Shown here piece by piece: positions 47,182 through 55,320 of a stretch of 58,274 bases of DNA (position 1 is its first letter; every line of letters starts with the position of its first letter). The notes beneath the pieces are model-generated. The model was given only the letters and a program-made list of their open reading frames with translations, was not told the DNA's origin and made no database searches. Source of the stretch: Bacteroidota bacterium (GTDB taxonomy: Bacteria > Bacteroidota > Bacteroidia > JACCXN01); assembly GCA_013696965.1 (NCBI GenBank), contig JACCXN010000060.1:1-58274 (forward strand), in the 5' to 3' direction. The translations under genes were made by a program, and so were the position numbers.

Positions 47182-47359
47182 ATTTTTTATAAAAAAAAAC
47201 TAACCGTATTTTCTGGTATAAAGTTTTCTCCTTGAATTCGTGGATATGTTCTACTTTATGCTGTTCCGGAACATGTGCTCTACCAATACCGTTTTGCTTA
47301 ATAAGTTTAAAAGATACTATTCATGTTTTTTTTTCAATGCTTTTCAATATCATTAGCTT

Positions 47360-48811
47360 TCAAAGCAATGTACTTTGCACCCTTTTTACTAAGTGATAAT
47401 TTTTTAGGAGTTTAGAATCTTTTTTTAACTCACTCATTACAGCGTTTAACTTGTTTTGATATTGTGGTTTTTGTTGCTCTTTTATTTGACTAATATAGTA
47501 TAGCGCTCTTATTACCAAATCGTTTTCTAAAATACCTACTTCTTCTTTTGTGATTTTTTTATAGCGGTTATAAGTATTAATTGCCCCCTGGTAATCTTTG
47601 GCCATTATATAAGCCATAATAAGAGCAACAAATAACCCGTCATATAATTTTTTAAATGATTTTTGCTGGTATTCGTGCAGTATTTTTTCAATTAATTTAA
47701 TGGCTTTTGTTTGCTGTCCTGCGAGAATTAAAAAAAGAGCATAAATATTGCACAAATTTATGTGCTTTAAATATCCCTCCTTCTCCCAATCCACATTATT
47801 TAATAGTGAATTGCAAAGTTCCGAAGTTTCAGAAATTTTTGCAATTACCGGATCAGTTATTTTATTGAAATAATAATTGGTAAGTAAATAGCTGCCCTGT
47901 ATGCTGATTGCTATAAACAAAGCAGCATTTATATTGGCATCTGTAGAGGTAGTAGTCCCCCATTTTGATATAATTTTTGAGCATGCTGCATTCACCTCTT
48001 TTTCATCCATCTCCAGGCGGGTATATTTTAATAGCATATAATCCAGGCTCAATATTTTATCTTTGTATTTTGTTATTAACAGATAAGGGTGTTTTTCTAA
48101 TTCCCTTGCTGTTGATTTAATTAATTCGAGGGTTGATTTTTCATAAAATTCCTTGTGATTAAAACAACTTAGCACATTTAAATAAGATTGTTTGGCTATG
48201 AGTTGAACTGATTGGGATTTATTTGTAAAAAAAGACTTAAAATAGACAAGTTCATTTGGTTTTATTTTTTTTTGTATGGAGGAATTTATAGCATGTTTAA
48301 CCAGTTCATCTTGTTTTTGAATAAGTGTAAGCAGTGTATTGTAATTAGTAACATGGTCATAAAAACAGGTTTTGGAAAAGGTTTTTGAATGCGTGGGAAA
48401 ATGTTGATTTACCAAATCATGAAGTTTGACCAAAAAACCGTAATCTTCAATTTTTTCTCCAACTTCTATTACAATCTTTATTTTATTGATTACCTCCTGC
48501 CTCTTGTTTTCAAACAATAAATTGTCGATTTGCGTTAGAGAATCATAAAGAAAATTTGGAAAATGCTGGATTAAATACGCACTTAATTTAAAGGTATGAT
48601 GTGCTAGTTGATTGAGCCTTTTTAAAGTATCTTCATTTTTATTACCATATATTTTGCTGGCATAAAAAAGGGAGGAATCGTCCTTGTTTTTTCTTATGGT
48701 TTTTATCAATTTAAGGGGAAGCGAATGGTTCTTGTTTTTTAAGAATTCCTCAAAAAAATCCAATTGAGCAGAAGAAGTACTGGAAACTACTTTTTGAATG
48801 ATGTAATTCAT
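47360..48811 (-). CDS. Hypothetical helical-repeat protein
   Basis: The frame opens at 48856, but the ATG at 48811 (MNYIIQKVVSSTS) matches the N-terminal style of a Bacteroidota family of about 500-residue all-helical proteins. The product (483 residues) is Lys- and Leu-rich, with alpha-alpha hairpins of TPR type (for example ALFLILAGQQTKAIKLIEKIL and ALIMAYIMAKDYQGAINTYNRY near 370-430). No signal peptide or enzymatic motif is visible. The function is unknown. It is divergent from the secreted hydrolase gene 93 nt away. Confidence 0.7.
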   Translation of the reverse strand: MNYIIQKVVSSTSSAQLDFFEEFLKNKNHSLPLKLIKTIRKNKDDSSLFYASKIYGNKNEDTLKRLNQLAHHTFKLSAYLIQHFPNFLYDSLTQIDNLLFENKRQEVINKIKIVIEVGEKIEDYGFLVKLHDLVNQHFPTHSKTFSKTCFYDHVTNYNTLLTLIQKQDELVKHAINSSIQKKIKPNELVYFKSFFTNKSQSVQLIAKQSYLNVLSCFNHKEFYEKSTLELIKSTARELEKHPYLLITKYKDKILSLDYMLLKYTRLEMDEKEVNAACSKIISKWGTTTSTDANINAALFIAISIQGSYLLTNYYFNKITDPVIAKISETSELCNSLLNNVDWEKEGYLKHINLCNIYALFLILAGQQTKAIKLIEKILHEYQQKSFKKLYDGLFVALIMAYIMAKDYQGAINTYNRYKKITKEEVGILENDLVIRALYYISQIKEQQKPQYQNKLNAVMSELKKDSKLLKNYHLVKRVQSTLL

Positions 48812-48904
48812 TTTCCCATCTTGTTTTGATAAAAGTACGAGAATTTTTATTAACAAAAAGTTAGTTTACTTTTACCCTCAGAAAATAACAAATTCATTTT
48901 AATT

Positions 48905-50305
48905 ATGAAAAAGATTTTACTAAAAAACCGGGCAAATAAATTTTTATTGGTTGTACTGGCAATAAATTCGATATTTTTTGCAGGCGATCTTTTTGCGCAA
49001 AATGCCATAGGTCATAAACAAATTACATTTCAGGATCCTTCAAGGGCAAACAGAAATATACAAACAGAAATATATTACCCTGCAACTGTTGCAGGAGATA
49101 ATGTAGCCATGGCTGCAGGGGAATACCCCGTAATTGTTTTCGGACATGGTTTTGTAATGGCCTGGGACGCTTACCAAAACCTATGGCAGCAATTTGTGCC
49201 AAGGGGATACATCATGTTGTTTCCAAGAACAGAAGGAAATATTTTTGGCACAAACCACCAGGAATTTGGCTGGGATCTTAAATTTTTAGTTACCAGAATG
49301 CAAAGCGAAAATAATATATCAAGTTCGATTTTTTACAATCATGTGGCACAGGAAACAGCCCTTATGGGACATTCGATGGGCGGAGGAGCTGCGTTTTTAG
49401 CGGCCGATTCATTGTGCCAGAACGGGAATATTAATTTAAAAACAATTATAGGATTGGCTCCGGCAGAATCAAGTACCAATGGGGTTTCCTCAATTAAATC
49501 TGCCAAAAGCATAACTGTTCCTGCTGTTATTATGTCAGGAAGCCAGGATGGAGTAACACCGCCCATACAACACCATATACCTATGTATGACAGTTTAGCA
49601 TCTGATTGTAAGACCTTCATAAATATTTTGGGTGGAGCGCACTGTTATTTTGCAAACACTAATACCAATTGCGATTTTGGGGAAGGCACCTCATCCAGCG
49701 GTATTTCCATTACTAGAGCCAATCAGCATGCGGTTACTTTTGATTTTATAAATCTTTGGCTTGATTACACATTAAAAGGAGATTGCATTGCCTTTGATGT
49801 GTTTAATGATTCTTTAAATTCATCCATTAGAATTTCAAATAACCAGGAATGTGTAATGAATCCTGTTCCCGGAATTTATCAAAACGGAAATGATCTGTTT
49901 TCTAACCAAACGGGGCTGAGCTATCAATGGTTTTTAGAAGGAAATCCCATATCCAACAGTAATTCAATATCAATTACTTTTACACAAAATGGAAATTATA
50001 CAGTAGCTGTTTTTTATGCTAATGGTTGCAGTGAACTTTCAATTCCGTTCTCTGTTACTTCGGTTGGCATAAGTGAAAACGGCTTGGACAATTTCAGTGT
50101 GTATCCAAATCCATCCAAAGGTTTAATCGCAATTAAAGGAACCAGCCTAAGCGGGAAGCAAGTAACTATTTTTAATGCATCAGGACAAAACATGCAGGAT
50201 TTTAGTATAGAAAATGATTTTACTTTAAATCTTTCCAATTTAAATAATGGGATCTATGTTTTGAAAATTAATGAATTTACCCAACGCATTTTATTGATTA
50301 AATAA
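48905..50305 (+). CDS. T9SS-secreted alpha/beta hydrolase (chlorophyllase/PETase-like fold)
   Basis: The 466-residue product has a signal peptide (to FAQ near residue 31). The hydrolase domain (about 35-300) has VIVFGHGF as oxyanion region near 77-84 and the nucleophile elbow GHSMGGGA near 155-162, with a later Asp (MSGSQDGVTPP) and His (GGAHCYF) completing the triad. This is the dienelactone-hydrolase/chlorophyllase/polyester-hydrolase type. An Ig-like or PKD-like module follows (about 320-385), then a T9SS type A sorting domain (VYPNPSKGLIAI to the end). It should be released to the cell surface or medium to cleave ester bonds; the substrate is not evident. Confidence 0.9.
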   Translation: MKKILLKNRANKFLLVVLAINSIFFAGDLFAQNAIGHKQITFQDPSRANRNIQTEIYYPATVAGDNVAMAAGEYPVIVFGHGFVMAWDAYQNLWQQFVPRGYIMLFPRTEGNIFGTNHQEFGWDLKFLVTRMQSENNISSSIFYNHVAQETALMGHSMGGGAAFLAADSLCQNGNINLKTIIGLAPAESSTNGVSSIKSAKSITVPAVIMSGSQDGVTPPIQHHIPMYDSLASDCKTFINILGGAHCYFANTNTNCDFGEGTSSSGISITRANQHAVTFDFINLWLDYTLKGDCIAFDVFNDSLNSSIRISNNQECVMNPVPGIYQNGNDLFSNQTGLSYQWFLEGNPISNSNSISITFTQNGNYTVAVFYANGCSELSIPFSVTSVGISENGLDNFSVYPNPSKGLIAIKGTSLSGKQVTIFNASGQNMQDFSIENDFTLNLSNLNNGIYVLKINEFTQRILLIK

Positions 50306-50396
50306 TATTGTTGTCCGGTCAAATTCAAAAAAGAATCCTCATTTCACTTTTTCATTCGGATTGACTTTCTTATCAGTATGTTAAAATGAAAAAAAA

Positions 50397-50427
50397 TGGG
50401 TTGGTAGCCCGCTGGGAGACCAACCCA
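50397..50427 (+). repeat. GC-rich hairpin abutting a histidine-kinase fragment
   Basis: TGGGTTGGT (50397-50405) pairs with ACCAACCCA (50419-50427). Inside, CCC and GGG pair around a GCT loop after a tandem A/G mismatch, giving a compact stem of about 12 bp. It has no T-tract. The first base after it begins the recognisable kinase homology, so it marks a junction. Confidence 0.7.
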
Positions 50428-50719
50428 ATGCTATTAAATATTCAAGCCGAAAAGGTTATTTTATCCGCTCAAAAAAGAAGGAAATTCAGTAATTATAGCT
50501 GTTAAGGACTTTGGTATTGGTATTCCACCCGATAAAATCTTCCAGGATTTCGATTGTTTTTTTAGGGTTGAGGAATCTTCTTTTCACTTTCAGGGACTTG
50601 GCATAGGCCTGCATATAGCAAAGGAAATTGTTGAAAGGCACGGTGGGACTATAATGGTTCACAGTGAGGTTGGTTCCGGTTCGGTTTTTAGTTTTTCTTT
50701 GCCAATTTTAAAGTATTGA
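50427..50719 (+). pseudogene. Degenerate histidine-kinase C-terminal (HATPase) fragment
   Basis: Translated with two frame changes, this stretch reads NAIKYS (N-box), [28 protein letters not shown] (G1-box), [18 protein letters not shown] (G2-box), and [16 protein letters not shown], then a stop. This is the ATPase half of a sensor histidine kinase. The frame changes lie near 50447 and 50474. The sensor, the HisKA helix and the first part of the ATPase are missing. The F-box region ([14 protein letters not shown]) is also altered. It is therefore a truncated, frameshifted relic with no start codon, cut at its 5' end exactly at the hairpin. Confidence 0.85.
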
Positions 50720-51372
50720 TAGCTGGTAGTATAGGTTTTAACTAAAACATTCCAAAAATAACCAAATCAATTCCCCCTTTATCAATAGCAATATTAGGCG
50801 CGATGGGCTGGGTGAAAATCTAGCGTTATGTGAAGGAGTTCATAAGCGTTGAAAAGATGCGAAAATACCCTTAGCCGGGCTTGTTTTCACCCGTTTTTTG
50901 CTTACTTTTAAAAAAATAAGAATACATTTAAAAAAACAACATTCAATAAATTACACACAAAAAGAAATTGGAAAAAACAAGTTGATTATTTGAAAAGAAC
51001 TATGTTTGTTAAGATATATACAAGTTAACCAATAGCCTAGCGGTGCGTGCAGCAAAATCTTCCCAAATAAATTTCAACAATCTTTGCCCATTCTTTGTGA
51101 TTTTTTAAATTTTCCCTCCCCTTTTTTTTAATTTTTTAATGCCATTGCACACAAGTGCCACATTTGTTTTTTCCTTCCCACAAAGGCAGACACACTTAAA
51201 AAACAAAAGAGGCGCTTTTCCCCGCGCAGATTTCTGCATTTTTTATTCCGTTTTGCCCCTAACTTTTATTAGTTAGAGTAAATATTATATTATGTTTGTG
51301 TAATAATATTTTTTATTTCAATTTATGTTGTAAATATTAAAATTTAATATTAGTTGATTTAACATTATTCTT
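50720..51372. other. Non-coding spacer at the start of the accessory region
   Basis: No gene is seen. GGGTGAAAA (near 50811) and TTTTCACCC (near 50884) form a 9-bp stem enclosing about 64 nt, followed by GTTTTTT, so the segment could fold as a terminator or structured RNA. AGTTAACCAATAGCC near 51024 and CCATTGCACACAAGTG near 51142 resemble, in degraded form, the left arms of the palindromes further on. TATGTTTG (51291-51298) is a possible -7 box for the next gene. Confidence 0.45.
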
Positions 51373-52335
51373 ATGAAATATAATATTGAAATAATATATT
51401 CTAAGTTTCTGCCCTCAAGGTTTGAAGATGATGATGACTTAACAAAAGCAAGTGATGATTTTAAATACTTTCCAATTGAAATACCAGTCAATGTCGATAA
51501 TTATGGTCAAATTTATATTAACCTAAATTATTATCTAAAAGCAGATTTTAAATTTCCATTAATTACGAAAGAGTGTAAGTGTTTTAACAAAAACAATCAT
51601 TTATATTTAAAATATTCCTTTATTATAGAAACAGAATTGAATGAACATGATTTCTCAAACCTTATTTGGTTAATAGCAAAAAAAGTTTCAGAATTTTCAA
51701 TAGCCCTTCAGATTGCTTTGCCTGGCTTTGTACACTTTTCAAAAGGCTATGTTTTTTCTAATGGAAAATTTCTTTTTAAAAAGGATCCTTTGTTTTCAAT
51801 TTGTCAAGAAATGCTTCCAGTAATTTCTGAAATCGGCTGGCCTAAATTAACGTCTATTGAGCCTTTAATTGTATGGCGATGGATTGAAAAGAATTTTAAT
51901 GGTCTTGATAATTTCAGTACAAATAATACACAGCGTGCAGTTTTTGCTTTCACAAATGTATTTGATAAAATCACTTCACATTTCCATATCGATTTAATAT
52001 GGATAATGATTGCATTGGAGTCATTGTATACTAGAAACAATGTAGGAGTCAAAGAACAATTAATGGAGAAAATACCATTACTTCTTGGTGAGACAAAAGA
52101 ATTTAAAAGTATTATTAACAAATTATATTCTTTTCGTTCTAATTTTTTACATGGAAATACTGATATTCCAAGTAAATTTAACTTTAACGAAGAGCATGAT
52201 GAAAATATAAAATTCATGTTTAAATATTTTGATACAACTGCAATTTCTACAGCAATTTTGATTGCTACATTTCAATATATGGTTCTTAATAATAAAGAAG
52301 AATTAGTATTTAAGTTTAGTTTAGTGAAAAAATAA
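51373..52335 (+). CDS. HEPN (Apea-like) domain protein
   Basis: The 320-residue protein is very AT-rich in codon use. The N-terminal half (1-160) is not recognised. The C-terminal part contains IALESLYT (about 213-220), EQLMEKIPLLLG (228-239) and LYSFRSNFLHG (251-261), the pattern of Apea-like HEPN domains. Arg255 and His260 form the R-x4-H motif of HEPN ribonucleases. HEPN proteins often act in defence, toxin or RNA-processing systems, but the role here is inferred only from the motif. A RusA-like nuclease gene follows after 103 nt on the same strand. Confidence 0.72.
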   Translation: MKYNIEIIYSKFLPSRFEDDDDLTKASDDFKYFPIEIPVNVDNYGQIYINLNYYLKADFKFPLITKECKCFNKNNHLYLKYSFIIETELNEHDFSNLIWLIAKKVSEFSIALQIALPGFVHFSKGYVFSNGKFLFKKDPLFSICQEMLPVISEIGWPKLTSIEPLIVWRWIEKNFNGLDNFSTNNTQRAVFAFTNVFDKITSHFHIDLIWIMIALESLYTRNNVGVKEQLMEKIPLLLGETKEFKSIINKLYSFRSNFLHGNTDIPSKFNFNEEHDENIKFMFKYFDTTAISTAILIATFQYMVLNNKEELVFKFSLVKK

Positions 52336-52438
52336 TTAACTTTTGGCTGAAAGACATATTTAATTCCAATGGCCTTTTTTCTCATTTGAATTAAATAATT
52401 CGCTATGTTTACTCGGAATTATAATTGAAAATTATATA

Positions 52439-52972
52439 ATGGGTAAAAAAGTTATAATTAAAAGAAATCCAGACTTCGAATGGTGCATGGTTGAATTAGG
52501 GCAATTAATTGTTCCAACTAAGCAAGAAAAATATAAACCTCTTATTGGTTATGAAGGAATAATGAAGGACACAGATAACATAGATGTTATATTAAAAGAG
52601 CTTTATGTAAGAAACCCTGATAAGGAAATTGTAAAAAGATTTGAAGAAAAATTTAGACAAAGTATTTCAAAAGATCTTGAAAAAAAATTCCCAATTAAAA
52701 AGCCAGAAACTGTAGAAATTATTTTAAATATTTACGTTGAAAAAAAACGATATTTTGATGTAGATGTTGATAATTTAGCTAAAACAATTCTAGATTGTTT
52801 TAGTGGAATATTAATTGAAGATGATAGCCAAGTAATTAGTTTGCTAGTTCAAAAAAGAATTGGCCAATTCAATATGTCAGGTATCTCTATTGGCTTAAGA
52901 AAGATTGATGATTTTAACAAAAGTTTGTTCGAAGACATAAAGCTATATTATTATGAAGAATTTGAAGATTAA
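52439..52972 (+). CDS. RusA-family Holliday-junction resolvase-like nuclease
   Basis: The 177-residue protein has the RusA active-site signature DVDVDNLAKTILDCFSGILIEDDSQV (residues 107-132 in two halves: Asp109, Asp111, Asn112 and Lys115, then Asp128/Asp129 and Gln131), matching Asp70, Asp72, Lys76 and Asp91 of Escherichia coli RusA. The N-terminal 85 residues are an extension not seen in classical RusA of about 120 residues. RusA proteins are typical of prophages and mobile elements, where they resolve four-way junctions. Here there is no other phage gene. It follows the HEPN gene and may be co-transcribed with it. Confidence 0.82.
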   Translation: MGKKVIIKRNPDFEWCMVELGQLIVPTKQEKYKPLIGYEGIMKDTDNIDVILKELYVRNPDKEIVKRFEEKFRQSISKDLEKKFPIKKPETVEIILNIYVEKKRYFDVDVDNLAKTILDCFSGILIEDDSQVISLLVQKRIGQFNMSGISIGLRKIDDFNKSLFEDIKLYYYEEFED

Positions 52973-53058
52973 TTTATAATATTCTTATCAAATTATTAAG
53001 TCTTTAGTTAATTAAAAAAAGCTGCTATAAAGTCTTGAGCAGGAAATCAGCCCGCAGT

Positions 53059-53140
53059 CAAAAGCACATTTTCAATTCACACCAAACCCTTCGCTCAAAC
53101 CAAAAATTGCAAATAAGCTTTCGCCTTTCCCTCCAAGAAA
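53059..53140 (+). repeat. 80-bp direct repeat, copy 1
   Basis: The segment beginning CACATTTTCAATTCACACC and containing CCAAAAATTGCAAATAAG and CCTTTCCCTCCAAGAA recurs, with about three quarters of bases alike by eye, at 55029-55110. Each copy lies shortly after a gene end. A weaker echo (CCACTCACACTGGCT) is at 53598. Confidence 0.75.
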
Positions 53141-53283
53141 AAAATTAAAAAACCTACCCGCAAAAAAATTTAAAAAAACACCCAATCACACTAAGCTTTC
53201 AAAGTTCAGCACTCGAAGTTATTACTCATTTATGACAGACATTTCTAGAGCAACTTTTTACTCTCCATTAACAGAAGGCCATC

Positions 53284-53417
53284 GGTTAACATTGCATATC
53301 CGCAAGTGGCGGTCTTGGTGCTCTATTGCAAAGCCTTTAATTTCTATTAACTTTGCTGCTCGCGGTTTTTGGTTCGGTGCAATAATCGCCACCTGCGTAT
53401 ATGCAAATAACGTTATG
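53284..53417 (+). repeat. attC-like imperfect palindrome, site 1
   Basis: GTTAACATTGCATATCCGC followed by AAGTGGCGGT (53285-53313) pairs with ATCGCCACCTGCG and TATATGCAAATAACGTT (53385-53413). About 22 of 28 bases are complementary around a spacer of about 70 nt that has further small inverted repeats. The outer ends GGTTAAC and GTTATGC resemble, but do not exactly match, the R'' (RYYYAAC) and R' (GTTRRRY) boxes of integron attC sites. Confidence 0.6.
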
Positions 53418-53702
53418 CGGCAGCCTTTTCGAGCCGCTAGTCACAGAATGGATTGGTGGCCTTTCTTGCCTTTTTCATTTAGCAACTTCTCTGCAAACTT
53501 TCAACACCTGGAGATGCCATCGCTTCGTGCTATATCCTTTTTACCCCCGCGCAAAAAAAACAAAATTGCCATCGCAGAATAGCACTTTTGCTTTTTCCAC
53601 TCACACTGGCTTACACACAGATCAAAATCAAAAAAGCTATTTTCCTACGCAAGTTCCTGCATTTGATTATGAAAAGTCAGTAAATTAAGAAATACTATAT
53701 TT

Positions 53703-54182
53703 ATGAAATTTTTAAGATTTCTGTTAGTGAAAAACATACTAATCATACTGATACTTCTGACAATTGGCTGTAATCAAACAGAAACTCCTTTTGAAACAGA
53801 TAACATTCAATTTTGTAATGACTCATTGGTTGCAGAATATTTTTACCCAAATGACAATGAACCTACATATGACAAGAAAGCCATAAAAAGGCATTTTCTT
53901 CAAAACTATGAAACTCAAGAAAATCTGAAGAGTGAAAATGGATATTTAACAATTTCATTTATTGTAAACTGCAAAGGACATTTAGGAAAATATACTGTTG
54001 AACAAATGGGACTGGATTTTAAACCTTATGAATTTAATTTTGAAATTACTCGCCAACTTTTAGAACTAACCAAACAATTGGATAAGTGGGCAGTGTTCAC
54101 TTCAGAAGGAATCGAATATGACCACCACAGATACTTGACATTTAAGATTGAAAATGGAGAAATAACAGAAATTACACCATGA
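53703..54182 (+). CDS. Hypothetical lipoprotein with TonB-C-like domain
   Basis: The 159-residue product has a signal peptide and lipobox ending at Cys23 (LLTIGC, then NQTE). Its C-terminal part (GYLTISFIVNCKGHLGKYTVEQMGLD, about 79-104, and the following helix LELTKQLDKW) resembles the C-terminal domain of TonB-type proteins as found in short Bacteroidota lipoproteins. No membrane-spanning TonB N-terminus is present. The stop codon overlaps the start of the next gene as ATGA, so the two are translationally coupled and probably function together. The role is unknown. Confidence 0.75.
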   Translation: MKFLRFLLVKNILIILILLTIGCNQTETPFETDNIQFCNDSLVAEYFYPNDNEPTYDKKAIKRHFLQNYETQENLKSENGYLTISFIVNCKGHLGKYTVEQMGLDFKPYEFNFEITRQLLELTKQLDKWAVFTSEGIEYDHHRYLTFKIENGEITEITP

Positions 54183-54994
54183 AAGCCAACCTCTTAGTAC
54201 TTGTAATTTTTGTTGTCGGTTGTAAACCACATGACAGAGAAGATCCTTTCTCTAAGCTTACCTTGAAAGAGCGAATTGAGCTTTCGAAAAGCTATTATGA
54301 AGAAGCCTCTCATTATGGACAAGGTGGAAAAAAGTATTTCGTTTATTTAGATAGTGCAATATTAGCTAATCCTGAAAATGGAATCGCATATAAAGAAAAA
54401 TCTGTTTGGTATTTTAAGACTGGACAGCATTTAAAGGGAATGGAGCTGCTTAACAAAGCAGTAGAATTGGATTCCCTTGAATTAGGCTACAGAGGTTGGC
54501 TTAAACTTTATTGGTTACGAGACTTTACTGGTGCAATTGAAGATTTAACTGCATACGATAACTTGACTTCAACTACTGATTATCCAATGGGTGATAATTT
54601 GTATTTTACAAGGGGCTTAGCAAAAAAGCAATTAGGCGACTTTGAAAATGCACTTAATGACTTTAATAAATGCATTGAAATAGATGGAGCCAGGGGAGAA
54701 AATTTAATAAATCATTATGTTTTTCTTTACAAAGGAATAACCCTTTTTCAAATGAATAGAACAGAAGAAGCTTTGTTCAGTTTTAATAAAGTTTTGGAAT
54801 CCTATGCCAAATGCCCAGAAGCTCTTTATTATAAAGGTATGGTATTAGAATATTTAGGACAGAAACTGGAGGCCAGAGAGAATTTTTTAGAATCATACAA
54901 ATATGGACAAAGTGATTATCTACAAAGGGATCCATATATTGAATTATTTGACCAACTTTATCTTTCAGACATCGAAGAAAAACTTAGAGATTGA
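54179..54994 (+). CDS. TPR lipoprotein
   Basis: The 271-residue product has a short signal peptide with lipobox (LVIFVVGC, Cys15) and about five TPR units (about 60-245). Examples are GIAYKEKSVWYFKTGQHLKG, FTRGLAKKQLGDFENALNDF and ALYYKGMVLEYLGQKLEARE. No catalytic domain is seen. The start overlaps the upstream lipoprotein stop by 4 nt. A TonB-C-like lipoprotein with a TPR lipoprotein suggests an envelope-located pair of unknown purpose carried in the accessory region. Confidence 0.85.
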   Translation: MKANLLVLVIFVVGCKPHDREDPFSKLTLKERIELSKSYYEEASHYGQGGKKYFVYLDSAILANPENGIAYKEKSVWYFKTGQHLKGMELLNKAVELDSLELGYRGWLKLYWLRDFTGAIEDLTAYDNLTSTTDYPMGDNLYFTRGLAKKQLGDFENALNDFNKCIEIDGARGENLINHYVFLYKGITLFQMNRTEEALFSFNKVLESYAKCPEALYYKGMVLEYLGQKLEARENFLESYKYGQSDYLQRDPYIELFDQLYLSDIEEKLRD

Positions 54995-55320
54995 ATAGAT
55001 GAAATGCCGCATTCCACCCACGATTCCACCACATTTCCAATTCACACTGACTCCCCTCAAAAGCCAAAAATTGTAAATAAGGTTCCACCTTTCCCACAAG
55101 AAGAATTTTGTTTTTTTCTCCCCTCATAAAAAGGATATAACACCCTCACACACCGCCCAACTGTTGCTATCCATTGACGTTGTGCTGTTCGCAACTAATC
55201 GTGACTTCCTAGACATTGGGTAATGCCATCGCATAACATAAAGCTAAAAATAGTAACTTTGAGTCATTATAAATTTATCCATTTGTTGCGTTAGACCCTT
55301 GAATTCACCAAATTGACCAT
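54995..55320. other. Non-coding spacer before the S41 peptidase gene
   Basis: The spacer contains the second copy of the 80-bp repeat (55029-55110). A GCCCAAC (55155-55161) matches RYYYAAC and a GTTAGAC (55290-55296) matches GTTRRRY exactly, 142 nt apart end to end, which is near the upper size of integron attC sites. The interior pairing between them is poor by eye. AATGCCATCGCATAAC near 55222 shares TGCCATCGC with the spacer at 53515. Confidence 0.45.
55029..55110 (+). repeat. 80-bp direct repeat, copy 2
   Basis: CCACATTTCCAATTCACACT, GCCAAAAATTGTAAATAAGG and CCTTTCCCACAAGAAGAA align in order with the copy at 53059-53140, with a 2-nt gap. It begins 34 nt after the TPR lipoprotein stop. Confidence 0.75.

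Larger units (their letters stand above)
52973..53702. other. Long non-coding spacer with cassette-type repeats
   Basis: In 730 nt no gene is convincing; the open frames at 53232-53582 and 53401-53688 have no homology pattern and run through palindromes. It holds one copy of an 80-bp direct repeat (53059-53140), an attC-like palindrome (53284-53417), and a second palindrome GTGCTAT (53527-53533) with ATAGCAC (53579-53585). TGCCATCGC occurs at 53515 and again at 53568, and once more near 55224. Confidence 0.6.

Noticed and set aside
52439-52972. RusA gene as evidence of a prophage
   Set aside because: No capsid, tail, terminase, lysis or integrase genes are in the surrounding 8 kb.
53232-53688. 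Two overlapping open frames (116 and 95 codons) in the spacer after the RusA gene
   Set aside because: They run through both arms of the palindrome and have compositions typical of translated non-coding DNA (Trp/Arg/Cys/His-rich). Neither has a recognisable domain or a supported start.
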